From NCBI GenBank assembly GCA_030247885.1, contig JAPDRO010000012.1:910397-974396 (forward strand): 64,000 nucleotides of DNA, in the 5' to 3' direction. The notes under the pieces are model-generated. The model had not been told where the DNA came from and did no database searches. It saw only the letters and a program-made list of their open reading frames with translations. Source of the stretch: Taxawa tesnikishii (nom. ined.) (Eukaryota; Ascomycota; Dothideomycetes; Dothideales). Shown one piece after another: positions 1 to 11,747 of this stretch. A program made the translations under genes and the position numbers. Position 1 is the stretch's first letter. The number at the start of each line of letters is the position of its first letter.

Positions 1-1077
1 TTCCTCGCTTTATGCCAGTGTTGATAACCTCAAGGATTTCTTCTAGCATGGTGGCACCCCACACATCATTGAGTGAGTTTCCAAGGGAACGAGGATGCAT
101 TTCACCCACAACAAATCTAGCCGCCGCATTGTAGAGCATACACAGATCTTTGCCCCAGTACAGAACGCGAGGCTCGCTAGAGGCAAGGATTGTAGTATAC
201 ATTTGACGGAGGATTGGAGGCCAGTCTCGCAGAGGACCAAGGGCCGTCTGCTCCCACTTATGGTTCACGAGGAAATTGATCCATGAATCGGAAGTGGGAT
301 GAGGGAACAGGAACCAATCCACAGCTAAATCCTCGAGCGGGATATCGGCGTCCCCAACCCGAGGGTCAGGATCGGTAGCGGCGTGGGAATAGAGCGTGCT
401 GGACCCTGGTGACAATGCATTGTCCAGCACCTGCCGCTTGACGGGAACCATATCCTGTCGGAGCCTTTCTTGAGTTTCCGGCTCTTCAACTGAACGAGTG
501 CCTCGTAATTCGATGGTCCTAATCTCTGACTGAGTCTCCGGTTCAGTCTCCAGCAGACTCTCCACTTGGCCATTATAGCGACGGTCTTGCCTACAAAAGA
601 CTGCCGTCCATGCGCCTCCAATCCTCTTACTCGACCAGACCCGCGAGGCGAATGTTCCCAAGTTCTCGATTCTTTGTTGATGCTGCGTTGTGCGACTACC
701 CGCGACATCGGACAGCGTGTGGATCCATTCACTGACTGTGACTTCTGCGAAGTCTCTGTGACAAGCGCATCGAGGGCGGCATTGCGAAAGATTATTCGAG
801 GAGTTGTCAATTGCTCGAGCACAAACGTGGGGCGATCGTCGTCAGAAATGAAGTCGAGAAAGATGTTAAGCTCTAGTGGCAGACCTGCAGCCGACGCGTG
901 CGATGCTCCGGACGAGTCGAGCGCCGATGTCATGTCTATCTGACATCTGTTAGCTAATGTTTCCATCGCGACGCATGACTCATTTATGTGGAAAGATTTC
1001 TTGTCGTTAAGCCTTAGGTGTCTGTCCAGGGTTGAGGTGGACGGATAATCTATAGGACTTTGCGCGGTAGTCTCCAA
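1..1077 (-). CDS. hybrid histidine kinase, N-terminal part (gene continues beyond left edge)
   Basis: The gene starts at the ATG at 1077 and is still open at base 1. The first frame carries a PAS-like stretch (DDRPTFVLE, then IIFRNAALDAL) at about residues 79-107. From roughly base 680 to 1 the coding frame changes and reads DWFLFPHP, TALGPLRDWPPILRQM and PRVLYWGKDLCMLYN. These match the conserved N-terminal region of fungal hybrid sensor kinases, which lies before the HisKA, HATPase and receiver domains; those would lie outside the window. The two frames can be joined by a possible 50-nt intron (683-732, GTGAAT..GCAG) with a weak donor and no clear branch site, or by a -1 shift near 745-770. 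Kinase family membership is recognised from motifs only. The ligand and pathway are unknown. RIPed transposon DNA begins about 240 bp upstream of the start. Confidence 0.72.
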
Positions 1078-1316
1078 ATTGTTCTCGTATCTACAATACC
1101 TCGGCGGAAGTCTCGGAAGTCTTCCGCGGTAGATCGTTGCAACGCGTCAACTAGAATCTACTCTATTAATTTGACTACTACTATAGAGCCTTAAACGCGT
1201 ACTGTTGCTATAATCTCGCGTAATCAATGTTACCGTCGTACGAAGCTCTTACTAGCTATAAGAAATTAGATAATTAAAGTTATTATTATTAAGATATAAT
1301 AATATTTAATATATTA

Positions 1317-3160
1317 ACGTGTTTTATTACTAAGTAACTACCCTCTACTAAGTAGCTACCCCTTACTAATATCGCGACTATTATAGACTATTACCTTTAT
1401 ATTATAATACTATATAAAGATATACTTTAACTTATAATATTATTTAAAAGTATTACTATCGTTTATATTTATTATTTCTATAGTATAAGTACGTATATTA
1501 TAGCTAGTCTTATTATAACGTTTATAGTACCTTTACGCGCGTACTTTCTTTATAAGTTATTTAGTACCTTTCTTACTATTATTATTCTTTTTAATTATTA
1601 AATCTTATACGTTACTTACTATTAGGCTTTCCTCTATTTAAATATACTTTCTTTTACAACTACGCTACTTTATTAACGCCTTAATTAACTTCTAAAGACT
1701 TGCGATTTCCCTTATTTATAACTCTAATTTATAACTTATAATAGCTACGCCTTTAGTAAGCAAATTTATAACTTATAAGAGAGGCGAAATAAGTAATTCT
1801 TTATACTATTATATTCGCTTATAAACTAGCGTTATCTACGCCTTTATTTCCTTTAAGTTAGCTAGTATTTTAGACTCCTATAAAGTAACTTTTAATAGTA
1901 CAAATATTAGTATATAAAGTACTACGTTAAGCTTTAATAGTATTTACTTTAAGTCGTAAGGAACTAAACTAGTACTTTTAAAGCTTACTAGGATATTTTC
2001 CTTTATAATTGCCTTATTAAAAGTAATATAAAAGGCTAGTAAGAAGGCTTCTTTTTAACTTATATAGTAAAGTACTATAACTAGCTATTAATCTTCGCGT
2101 TATATACTTACTTTAAGGGGTAAAATAGCTTACATTAAGCGACTATAATAAGTATAATAAGTATAAGAATATATAAAGAATAATAATCTTTTATTCTTTA
2201 TAGTAGTTATAGAAATTATAACTACTATAACTCTCGTAACTATCTATAATTAGTAGGTAATATATACTTACTTAACGCGCCTTTATATATACGTTAAAGT
2301 ACTTTAACTACTTTAAAGTAAGCTTATTTATCGTCTAGCTATTAGCGCTAGTCTTAATTACTTAATCGCGAGGTAGGCCGACGTACTAGCTCGATATAAG
2401 GACTTTACTATTAAAGATAATAAAGAGTAAGATAGTTTACTTAGTAGTATAAATACCTTAGATAATTATAACTTACTCCTAGTTACTTAGCTATATCTTT
2501 TAAGATTACTTTATTTCTTAGAGCTTATAAAGACTATTTAAGCGTTAATTATACCTATTATAAACCTAGACTTATTAAAGTTATATATATCTTTATTTAG
2601 GATATTATACTTTTCTTTATCTTTTAACTAGTTCGAACTAGAGTATTATAATACGTACGTCTTCGTTTAAGGCTTACTAACAATTATATAGATAACTATA
2701 TTAAAGCTTAACTTCCTTAATATACGTCTTAAACTTATTTACTTAGTACTTACTAATAAGTCCTTTACTATATATAGTAAGTAAATCGTTAGCTATTTCT
2801 TTTACTATAGTCTTTATAGTACTTATTTCTCGTAAGTCTAGCTTAAGTATACGTACTATTATCGCCTCCTCCTTTATTTTCTTTAGCTTCTTTAAGTTAA
2901 GCTTATAGTTGCGTTATATAAGCTTTTTATCGCGTTATTATCTTAGTATCGTTCGGGAGATATTATATACCTTAGACGCATATTTTATACTATTAAAAGG
3001 AGTTACTTAAGTAGCCTTAATAGTAAGGTATAATATACCTTTATTATAAGTAAATTATACGTTACGTCGTAGTAGTATTATTATAATAGTTTATAATAGT
3101 TACGATATTAGTAAGGAGTAACTACTTAGTAGAAAGTAGCTACTTAGTAATAAAATACAT
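1317..3160 (-). mobile_element. Fot1/pogo-type DNA transposon, group A, RIPed (copy A1)
   Basis: This 1,844-bp element has inverted termini of about 75 bp beginning ACGTGTTTTATTACTAAG on the left, matched in inverse on the right (AGTAATAAAATACAT). It is flanked by TA on both sides, the target duplication of the Tc1/mariner superfamily. The internal sequence is the reverse of the copy at 33101-34947, where a DDE transposase can be read through the mutations, so the coding strand is minus. No open frame survives. Confidence 0.85.
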
Positions 3161-3162
3161 TA

Positions 3163-3691
3163 TAATAATTTCTATTATTAATAAGATAATTAAGTATTAT
3201 AGTTAAGTAACTTAAGTAAAATACTTAAGTTTTACTAGTTACTACTTTATTAAGTTTATAAAAATAAGAAATACTTAAGTAATTAACTTTCTTTTTATAG
3301 TAAGAATTAATATAAGTATAATTATAATAACTAAGTTACTAAGTTAGTAAAGCTTATATATTATTATTGTTTCTATTAGAACTTAAAGCTTTTAATAAGG
3401 AATAAACTTAAAAGAAATATTTAACTTATAATTAAAGAAATTTAATTAAGGTTAAATTATATAGTATTATAAAAAGGAAAATTAACTTTAAAGTATAATA
3501 GTATTTCTTTTTAACTTGTAATAAAAGTAACGTTACGTAAGTATCTTCTCTTATATACCTTAGGTAAAGTTATATATATTAACATTTCTCTTTAATATAT
3601 AAATAAAGGATCTTATTATAGTAATTATTTCTATATAAGTTTTACCTTAAGTACTTTTAAAGACCTTTTAATTAGTTTTCTAAAATACTTA
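3163..3691. other. unclassified RIPed AT-rich spacer between two transposons
   Basis: About 530 bp of TA-rich sequence almost without CpA or TpG. No terminal repeats, frames or recognised motifs are visible. It is probably relic repeat DNA or spacer mutated along with its neighbours. Confidence 0.5.
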
Positions 3692-3693
3692 TA

Positions 3694-5538
3694 ACATAAA
3701 CTACGAGGAAGTAAGATAAGTAAAGAAGTAAGATATAATAATATTAATATTTATATTTGATAGTTACTTACGTACTATAATAATAATATAGTTAAAATCT
3801 AAGTTACTATATATATTTTTAAGTACTTTATCTTCCTTATCTTTTAGTACTTCTTTAATTGTACGCTTACGTAAGCGTCCGCGTAGTTTTTAGTTAATAA
3901 CTTTACTTTAGTTACTTTAGTTATCTTAAGTACTTCTTACGTACTAAATATAAACTTACTCTTTAATATAACTTACTTTCTCTTCTTTTAAACTTTTCGT
4001 ATATTAAGAAACTTTTCTTATTTTTAAAGTTACTTACGTAAAGTAACGTTCTTATTATACGTTACTTTAAAAGCGCGAGTTATTTACTTTATATATTACT
4101 TTACTAGGGATAAAGCTTCTTAAATTACTTTAATTATAAAGTTAAATAGTATATTTACTTTACGTAACTTAGTATTATTTAGAGGAAAGTTATTAAGTAG
4201 CAAAAGGTCTAGATTAAGTTATTATAAAGGTATATAAAGTTATAAATCTACTATAGTCGATTTTATAAGTAACTTATTAAGTATTATTATAAGGCTTAGT
4301 AGTATTAAACTAGTAGCTTTCTATTTACTTAAAATATTCCTTATTATAATAACTTTAGCTCTTACGTATATATATATCTTTATTTACTTTACGCGCGATA
4401 TATAGTTAAACTCGACTTATAAAGTAGTACTAGTTTCTAAAGTTAGCGCGTACTTAAGTAATATAAATACGCTAATATTAAGTAGTTAGAATATATATAA
4501 ATAGTAAGGTAATAAGATAAGTAAGTCGATCGTATTTTCTATATAAAAGGTAATTACTTTTACTATTATATAGCTATTATAGCTATTTATAATTAGTATT
4601 CTTTATATTATAAAGTTATTAGGCTATATTAAGAGCTCGAAAACTATAGTTAACTATTAAAAACTATAACTATTAAATGTCTAACTATTACTACTAGTTA
4701 AGAACCTTTAGTTTAAAGGTATATATAAGGGTACCTAGGTAGTATTAATATATTTAGCTTTAAAGATAATTAAGGGAAGTATAATAGCCTTAGTAGTACT
4801 TATATACTCGATTATAATTATTTACTCTTAATAACTTATAACTACCTTTTAACTAAATATCTTACGTATATTAATTAAAGCTCTTAATATTTAACTTACT
4901 TTAATAGTAAAGTTAAACTCGTCTATATTATATACGCGCTCTAAAGGATAGTTATATTCTATAAAAAGTTTCGTTATTACGTTAAATTACTTCTTTATAA
5001 TATTATAACTTATTATATTAAAGCGCGTACTCTTAATTTAATAAGTCTAAATACTTATAATCTTAAGATAGTAAGTCTTAAAGTAGTTAAGCTACTTCTT
5101 ACTAATTAGCCGAGGAGATAGTAGTAGTTTCTTTAATAATTATATATATACGCGTCAAATTTCCTCGACTATTTATATAACTAATATAAGTAAAGTAAAA
5201 AGTTAGTATATATAAGACGTATAATCTATTTAACTAACGTCTTCTCTTTTGCGTTTAAAAGGATTTAATTCGATTTATACGCTATAGCGCGTAAAGGTTA
5301 TTTAGCTATATAATAGTATATAGTAATAAGAGAAATATTAAATACGTAAGTAGCGTCTTAAACTAATTTATAGTCTTTGTTTTTACAAGTAGAAATATAC
5401 TTCTAGATATTAGCTTTAATATAAACTTACTTATCTAGTATAGAAGTACTTATTATTAGTAGTAGTAAGTTTAAAAGTCGAGAAGACGAGTTTTAGTATC
5501 TTACTTCCTTACTTATTTTACTTCCTCGCGATTTACGT
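3694..5538 (-). mobile_element. Fot1/pogo-type DNA transposon, group B, RIPed (copy B1)
   Basis: This 1,845-bp element is flanked by TA (3692-3693 and 5539-5540). Its inverted termini begin ACATAAACTACGAGGAAG, with the inverse CTTCCTCGCGATTTACGT at the right. Read on the minus strand through RIP stop codons it gives transposase motifs: an INIRK stretch, LPLIIFKAKY, LIVDGYSSH and ILQPLNVGVFAPLKR. These correspond to the DDE_1 catalytic domain of Fot1/pogo transposases (acidic residues in VDG and LQPLD). It is dead: many CAA/CAG/TGG codons have become stops. Confidence 0.85.
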
Positions 5539-5540
5539 TA

Positions 5541-6003
5541 GCTTTCGCTTCTAATATTACATTTATAAAGATAAAAACTATTATTTAGTATATAAGCTAA
5601 TAGTAGCTATAAGCTATCCTAATTACTAATATGAAAATTTAAAGAGTATAATACGTAGTTATAATATATATTAGGTAGAGTAGACGTTTTGGGATAGAGA
5701 GGCGCGGACATAAGTGCGATATGTTCTACGTTTTATACGTACCGGTTTTCCTACTTCGCTCGCGTTAGTGCTACAGATCGCCGAGACTACACCGTATATA
5801 GGGTTACGTATGTGTTCGTTTAAAGAAGCGGTCAGGGATTAGGAAGACGAACTGCTCGAATATGTATGTAATAATTTATATTCCAACTGTTCCGTTGTTA
5901 CAGTGCACAAAAAGCACTTGAAAGTAGAAAAAGGGCAATGGAATGATTGGTCAACGCGTGTGAGCGGTTTCTTCGTCCACCAGTTATAGGGGCAAAGAAG
6001 GGT
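5541..6003. other. transition from RIPed DNA to the polysaccharide gene island; 3' flank of the deacetylase gene
   Basis: Composition changes gradually from RIPed TA-rich sequence (to about 5640) to normal sequence by about 5890. No gene is seen. The part near 5900-6003 is likely the 3' untranslated region of the minus-strand deacetylase gene. Confidence 0.45.
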
Positions 6004-7459
6004 TCAGAGTAGAGCAGCAAGAGACACAAAACCCATAGCCATCATGACTTGTATGGATGCACTTGACGTAGCCCTCACTCCTGCATTGGTCGTCTGGACT
6101 TGAACACTGGGAGTAGCCACCGCTGTAGCACTGCTAGCAGCGGTGACTGTTACGGTCTTTGGAGATGCCGAAGATGAGCCGCCGGAAAGCGTAGACGAGC
6201 CATTTTTGCCGCCCGTCTGGGAGACGTTGCCGGTGCTCGTCAGTGAGCTTCCAGTGATGTTGCCGCTGAACGTCCACGCAGTACCGGTTGTAGCATTGCG
6301 GTACCAGTTCTCCTTAGGGTCTCCAAGACACTCTCCGATTGTGACCAACTTCAAGCCTTTCTCATTAACCGTCTGGATCATAAACGCTGTGAGGTTGTTG
6401 ACTGTTGTCTCGTGTGTGTCATGAGCGTAAACAATATACGATGAGGATGTATTGCTGCCCTGAAGGCCTGCAGTAACGTTGTTCTTCGCGAGCTGGACAT
6501 CGTCCGCATCGTAGTCCACGTAATCGTACGTGTCGATATTGTATTCGATCTGCTACCACTCAGCTAGGTCGTGTTGGGAAAAACATTCCTTCACTCACAA
6601 TGTGGTAGCCAAGGGCAGACATATCGTCGCGGCAGCCTGTATCTTCCTTGCAGCTGTCAAAGGGCGGACGCATGTACGTGGGGAAGAGGCCTAAGATGTT
6701 CCGGAAAGCCATTTCGTTTTTGATCATCTGATCCATGCGTTCGTCATGAGTGATGGTGTCGAGGTCCTGGTGGCTCCAGGTGTGCGATCCAATCTGGTGG
6801 CCCTCGTTGTACATCCTCCTAACAACATCCGGGTATGGAGTACTAGTGTTATCGATGCCGCGCTTGCCGTAATTGTTCCCAGTGACGAAGAAAGTTGCTT
6901 TGGCGTCGTTGGCCTTCAGCACATCCAACAGCTCATCTGTGTACAAGTATGGACCATCGTCGTAAGTCAGAGCTACTGTTCCCGGCACAGTGCACTGGAA
7001 GATGCCGGTAGAGCTGTATGAAATTGAACCGAGCGCTGGTCGCGGTACGCTTGAGGTGTTGCTGCCCGCTGGCATGGCATTTGCATCGCACCCAGGACCA
7101 TACTCGAAGAGACAGTATGGCGCGTCGCAGAACGCCCTACCGGTACCGCATATGCCCTGCAGTTGTTGGTCAGTAACGTTACTTGCGCGGCTTGATCATC
7201 TTCCTACGTCGGCAGAACAGCACAATCCTGGTCCACAAGAAGCCCCCGACGCTGAAGGCCCACAACTGTCTCCCACTGCTGCCTGACGCGTCTTGAGGGA
7301 CGGCGAATCGTGAGGTGGATAGCCTTCGGGGGTGCGTGTACCGACGTCTATATACGTATTGGTCCCGAATATTCGAGCTCTGAGCGGCACGTGTGCAGTT
7401 GTTGGTAGAACAAGCAACGCAGCAGCGGTCAACGCATCGAGAGGAAGTTGTTTATGCAT
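6004..7459 (-). CDS. GPI-anchored chitin deacetylase (CE4/NodB domain) with CBM18
   Basis: Predicted product removes acetyl groups from GlcNAc in chitin-like polymers at the cell surface. There are three exons: 7459-7208, 7156-6599 and 6549-6004 (451 aa). Introns are 7157-7207 (GTAGGA, branch TACTGAC, CAG) and 6550-6598 (GTGAGT..CAG; a TAG end at 6553 would add one Gln). The ATG at 7459 gives a clean signal peptide (MHKQLPLDALTAAALLVLP); an upstream in-frame ATG at 7522 would add 21 residues. A hevein-like chitin-binding domain (CGPGLCCSAD, ICGTG, spaced Cys) is followed by the NodB domain: TYDDGP (metal/catalytic Asp), SHTWSH (His ligands), RPPFDSC, NIDTYD and YAHDTHE. The C-terminus is Ser/Thr-rich and ends in a hydrophobic GPI signal (VMMAMGFVSLAALL). 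It is transcribed divergently from the sugar dehydrogenase. Confidence 0.92.
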
Positions 7460-8932
7460 ACTGTATGGAGATATCAAGGTCTGGAGAAGGAGTAGGGTTG
7501 AAGCAAGGACAGTGAGAAACACAAAAGCAATGACGGGCGATCGACTGCTGGTAGTGCTGCTGCTGCTGGGCAGAGCTGCAACATAAGTCTTGGCTTGATA
7601 TCAGGCTTCGTGCTTGCCCGAAGGCTTGTGAAGCCCAGAACCGTCGCTTAGAATGGAACAGCCCATGCTTACAGACCGGTGGTGTTGCTACAACAGTCAT
7701 TCCCTGGCAAGGTGGCTGAGACAAGTTTTTTTTTTTTTGGTGGCTTGCGCTCGTATCGAAGTTTCCGCACTGTTCGGTGCCGTTTGGGCAGGATCTGCGG
7801 GGTCAACCTACTGCCGGGTCGATCATGGCATGCATCTTTCCTGGAACGAGTAGTGACCACGGCGGGCGGTGCACGGATTCGGCGAGTCCTGGAGGTGGCG
7901 CTTCTCGGACCAGCTGAGCCGGAAGAAAGAGCTACTCCGCAGAATTGGGGGCCCCGTTAGCAAGCTGGCTCCACGTGCAAGAAACGCTTAGTCAGTCTTA
8001 GTTCGAAAGCTTAAAGTCACATCTTTTCTAGAACAGTATACCATGCTTGCATTAAGCAACTCTTTCGCTAAAACGAAAGCCACCTCAACCATCACCAGAC
8101 TTACAAATCAGCATTCAAAGAGATAGTGCACCTAGATTATTCTTCTGAATGACTTGACTTACCCATGGCTAGGCTAGCTTAGAGTCACATCTCTACCGAA
8201 GCTAACTAGGATGTGCGTAGTACACAGGAACGTCGGTGTAAGTGTGCTATGGGTAATGTCTTAGTTCTATTGTTCGTGTCCGATGTGCTCGCAATGCCCG
8301 TTCATACTGGACTTGGTGGTGGACTTGGAGAGATGCATTTTGGCTCGATGTTGCGAGCTACGTCGTGTTATGTCACATCGACACTCCGTAAACGCTCAGG
8401 TACAGACCTCCTTGTGAGTTGCAGCATCAATGTCTACTTAGTTTCCTTCAGACTAATGTCGGCACTGGGTTCATCACACCTCGTATCCGCATATCCTTTC
8501 CCGAACGCTCCTGTCGCCTTCCAATGCGGACAGCCAAAGAGTGGCTTGAGGGTGCAGGGACACTGCTTGTGCGGGTACCAGGGCCGGAAGAATCCTGGTT
8601 CCAAACTTCGTTATACATGGTCTCGAACCGGCGCCACCGCTATGCAAGGATTGAGCTCGTTAGCATACTGCAGTAAAGCCGATCAGTCTCTGAATGGTGT
8701 GCGCTCCATCCTTGGCCTGGACGCTAGATCAATGCACACCGCGCCTAAACCCGCCTAATTTGACAATCCAATCGCTCTTGTCCGACAAGATGCTCTTGGC
8801 AAACGTGTTTGTGAACGGTTGGGATCTATAAGCCGTGGTCGTGAACTTCGGGACGTGAGAATGGATACTTTTGGGAAACACCAAGGCCTGAGCAGATCTT
8901 GTTCATCAATCAAAGCTGACAGCCGTAAAATC
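7460..8932. promoter_or_regulatory. divergent intergenic region between deacetylase and sugar dehydrogenase
   Basis: About 1.4 kb should hold both promoters. Visible features are a run of 14 T near 7725-7738 and an imperfect direct repeat around 8006-8030 and 8174-8197 (AGCTTAAAGTCACATCT versus AGCTTAGAGTCACATCT). Open frames at 8213-8758 and 8419-8676 lack domains; the first has no ATG start and they overlap, so I do not call a gene. An upstream ATG at 8819 in frame with the dehydrogenase lies inside this stretch. Confidence 0.45.
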
Positions 8933-10346
8933 ATGTACAACACACAATTGCCTCTCTCGCCGCCATTGACACCCTTGGGAACGGATCCTCCAATTCTCAA
9001 GGGCCAGATAAGACACAATGCCACCGGTTTCTTTCCAGCACTCAAGACGGTCTCCGCAAAGCCCTTGGCCAACGCGTCAGATTGTATTCGTCCAAACGAC
9101 ATTACGGTAGCCGTGATCGGGGTTGGCTACGTCGGGATGCATCTCGTCACAGCCTTCGCGTCGAGGTTTAAAGTGATTGCGTACGATATCAATCCAACGC
9201 GGGTTGCCGAGGTGGAGGGACAGCTGCAAGGGCTACCGGTCTACTGCACTGCCGACATCACTCAGCTTTCCAGCGCAACCCACTTCCTCGTCGCCGTCAC
9301 CACTGTACTACATCCGGACAAGAGCGTGGATGGACGCTGGCTGCAGAAGGCCATTGATGCCCTCGGTAGCTACGCCCGTCCTGGGTCGACCGTAGTGATC
9401 GAAAGCTCGGTCGCTGTGGGCATGAGTCGGCAACTTCTCGGACCGATCATGCGAGCGAAATCCCTCAAGGGAGGGTTTTCCCCAGAGGTAAGAAAGAGAG
9501 GCCCTAGCGAATGCGCTTACCAAGACTGACTGAGATCAATCACAGCGCGTTGACCCGGGTCGGAAGGGTTCCTACGAGGCCATTCCGAAGATCATCGCAG
9601 GCCTGGACGACATCTGTCCCGGCTCCCTCGACCAGATCCATGCTTTGTACTCCGAAGTCTTCCCGCATCTGGTTCCTGTATCGAGCGTCGAGGTTGCCGA
9701 GATGACTAAGCTGTACGAGAACTGCCAACGCATGATGTGCATCGCCTACGCCAACGAGATGGCTGATGCGTGCAACGATCTGGGTATAGACGCTCGCGAA
9801 GTGGCTTCCGCTGCCGCGAGCAAGCCGTTTGGCTACATGCCTTACGACGCGGGTCTGGGGGTAGGCGGCCACTGCATTCCCGTCAACCCTTACTACCTGT
9901 TCTCCACATCAGAATTCCCACTCCTACGTGCGGCTACAGAAACCATGTGGGCCAGACCGGCTAGTATAGGCGGCCGCATCATGAAACGGTTGATGGAAAC
10001 GAGGAACAATAGCAGCGTTCTGCCCAGAGTCCTTGTCGTCGGGGTCGGTTTCAAACGCGGTCAGAGCGTCATCAGCAATTCTCCTGGAATTTCGTTGATG
10101 AAGCATCTGCTAGCGGAGTGGACGGTCCACGTCGAGTACGTGGATCCTCTCGTGGCCGAGGACCAGGTACCGTTTGCCCCTCGTCTGAATCATAAGACTG
10201 CGTGGAATAAGCAGACTTTAGAGACTTTTGACGCCATTGTCGTCGCTATGGCGCAGGAAGGTTTGGCAATGGAGGTCATTGACGGGCTTGAGGGCGTCAT
10301 CGTCGAGGACTTTAGTGCCAGCAAACGACGTGCATATATCGGATAG
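8933..10346 (+). CDS. nucleotide-sugar dehydrogenase, WbpA/WecC type (UDP-GlcNAc/UDP-Glc 6-dehydrogenase family)
   Basis: NAD-dependent four-electron oxidation of C6 of a UDP-sugar to the uronic acid is the family reaction. Exons are 8933-9487 and 9546-10346 (451 aa); the intron 9488-9545 has GTAAGA..CACAG. The N-terminal Rossmann fold shows VAVIGVGYVGM near residue 58. The splice joins GFSPE to RVDPG, restoring the family signature. The middle helix has NCQRMMCIAYANEMADACND, and the active site GVGGHCIPVNP holds the catalytic Cys at about residue 291. The C-terminal UDP-binding fold reads VLVVGVGFKRG. The GGHCIP form is that of bacterial WbpA/WecC-like enzymes rather than animal-type UGDH (GGSCF). 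The substrate (UDP-GlcNAc, UDP-ManNAc or UDP-Glc) cannot be fixed from sequence. Starting at 8819 adds 38 poorly conserved-looking residues; I prefer 8933. It is convergent with the chitinase, 142 bp away. Confidence 0.9.
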
Positions 10347-10488
10347 TAGAGCTCTTTATACAAGCGTTTTCAGCCCGGTACGATACCAGTTCTAGCGTAG
10401 CGATCTGTTGTCCATCAATTTGTTGTGCTTGTTCTGTTTCCAATGCACTGCAATCCAATGCTTCACGAGTACATGAGTGCCCAGAGAT

Positions 10489-11747
10489 CTACTTACTTTC
10501 CAGAGACCGGTGCCCTGCGACGATCAAACTGCGATCACCCTGAGCGTCGGCCGTTGCAGTCCAGTAAAACAAGCCGCCCAAACCCTCTCTCTTCGCATAA
10601 TCTCCTTTGATCATCACAGTAACGGGGTTATCGTACGTGACAAAGCCGCCGTCACCACCGACGCAGTATGCTGCACACACGTTACGATCCACTTTCTCCA
10701 CCGTTCCTGGCCGAGGCAGATCCCTGTACTCGAACACGCCTTGTTCTCCGCCGCCACCGCTGAACTTTGCCCCGGCCCTGTGGCTCCCAGGAACGAGCGT
10801 CCGTATACGGGAACCCCCAACACGACTTTGTGCCGGGGGACACCTCTGGAAAGCACGTACGCGATACCTGAATCACAGGACCGCCTGCCATACGCATCGT
10901 GAGGCTCAGTAGGGGCCCGAAGCTGCGATTGATGCCCTGACAAGGGCGTCCAAGGTCCGGAGAAATCGTAGCACATCAGATTGAGGTAGTCTATCAGCAC
11001 GCCCGCGCGCTCCAGGGGAATATGCCGCAGGCACCATTCGCCGGTTGGAAGCGCGGTCGTAAGCAGGTAGCGAGGCGCAGGTAGCCCCGCTCGGAGAGTT
11101 TCAAGTAACTCGAGAAATGAGCTCCCTTCCGACGCGTTGCTCGGATGCTCCCAGTCAACTCGAATGCGTGTCAGCAAGCAGCGCCCATGCCAACAACACG
11201 TGCAGAGCCTGGAAACGTACCGTCGACACCATCTAGCCCGTGTCTATCGACAAACTCGCGAGCGGAGCGGGCGAAGACGACGCGAGCCTTCGCGTCGGCG
11301 GCGATTGCAGGAAACGGTTTGCTACCGCTCGCGCCGCCGATCGATATGAGGACCTTCAGGTGAGGGTGCTGCCGTCTGAGCAAGGCCAAGGCAGCGAAAC
11401 ATCCGCGTGCCCCGTCGACGGGGAGTTGCAGGTCCGCCTTCTCGTCCAGGTACTCGAACAGGAAACCCTGTAAGCGAATGGGGCCAGTCTGGGCATACAA
11501 CTCAGCTGCAGACTTACATACAGGGTTCCATCGTGTCGCGCCCTGTGAGCGAGGCGTCAGGATGGGCTAGTAGGACGGCGGATGCGGTGGCTTTTCTGTC
11601 TTACCTGACGAAGGCGTAGAAGACGTGATTGAGCAGATCCAGATTCATGGATGAGGGCACTGCGCCGCGGTAGACCCTCCAGCTAGGATAGTAGGCTCCG
11701 AGCATCGGTTGGCGAGAGGAAGGAGCACAGGAGGCGTATAGAGACAT
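10489..11747 (-). CDS. GH18 chitinase without signal peptide (one apparent -1 frame shift)
   Basis: Predicted endo-acting beta-1,4-N-acetylglucosaminidase. Exons are 11747-11605, 11542-11518 (a 25-nt micro-exon), 11467-11221 and 11158-10489. All three introns are GT..AG (62, 50 and 62 nt). About 361 aa after frame repair. TIM-barrel motifs follow in order: LGAYYPSW (strand 1), LKVLISIGGAS (strand 3), DGVDVDWEHP (catalytic DxxDxDxE, formed across intron 3), LMCYDFSGPW, and GLFYWTATAD near the end. The reading frame slips at about 10770: GRSFLGATGPG is in one frame and GGGGEQGVFEYRDLPRPG in another. One extra base in the C4 run 10770-10773 restores continuity. There is no hydrophobic leader, so a cytosolic or unconventionally secreted enzyme is likely. 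It is divergent from the GT2 gene, and its role would be trimming or recycling of that synthase's product. Confidence 0.88.

Noticed and set aside
7653-7960. Overlapping small frames around the poly-T run
   Set aside because: They translate through a T14 homopolymer into poly-Phe and sit in the promoter region; there is no independent support.
8213-8758. 181-codon open frame between deacetylase and dehydrogenase
   Set aside because: It begins with GTG rather than ATG, overlaps another open frame at 8419-8676, and shows no domain, signal or coding-like composition.
9308-9872. Minus-strand frames opposite the sugar dehydrogenase
   Set aside because: Shadow frames of a well-supported gene on the plus strand.
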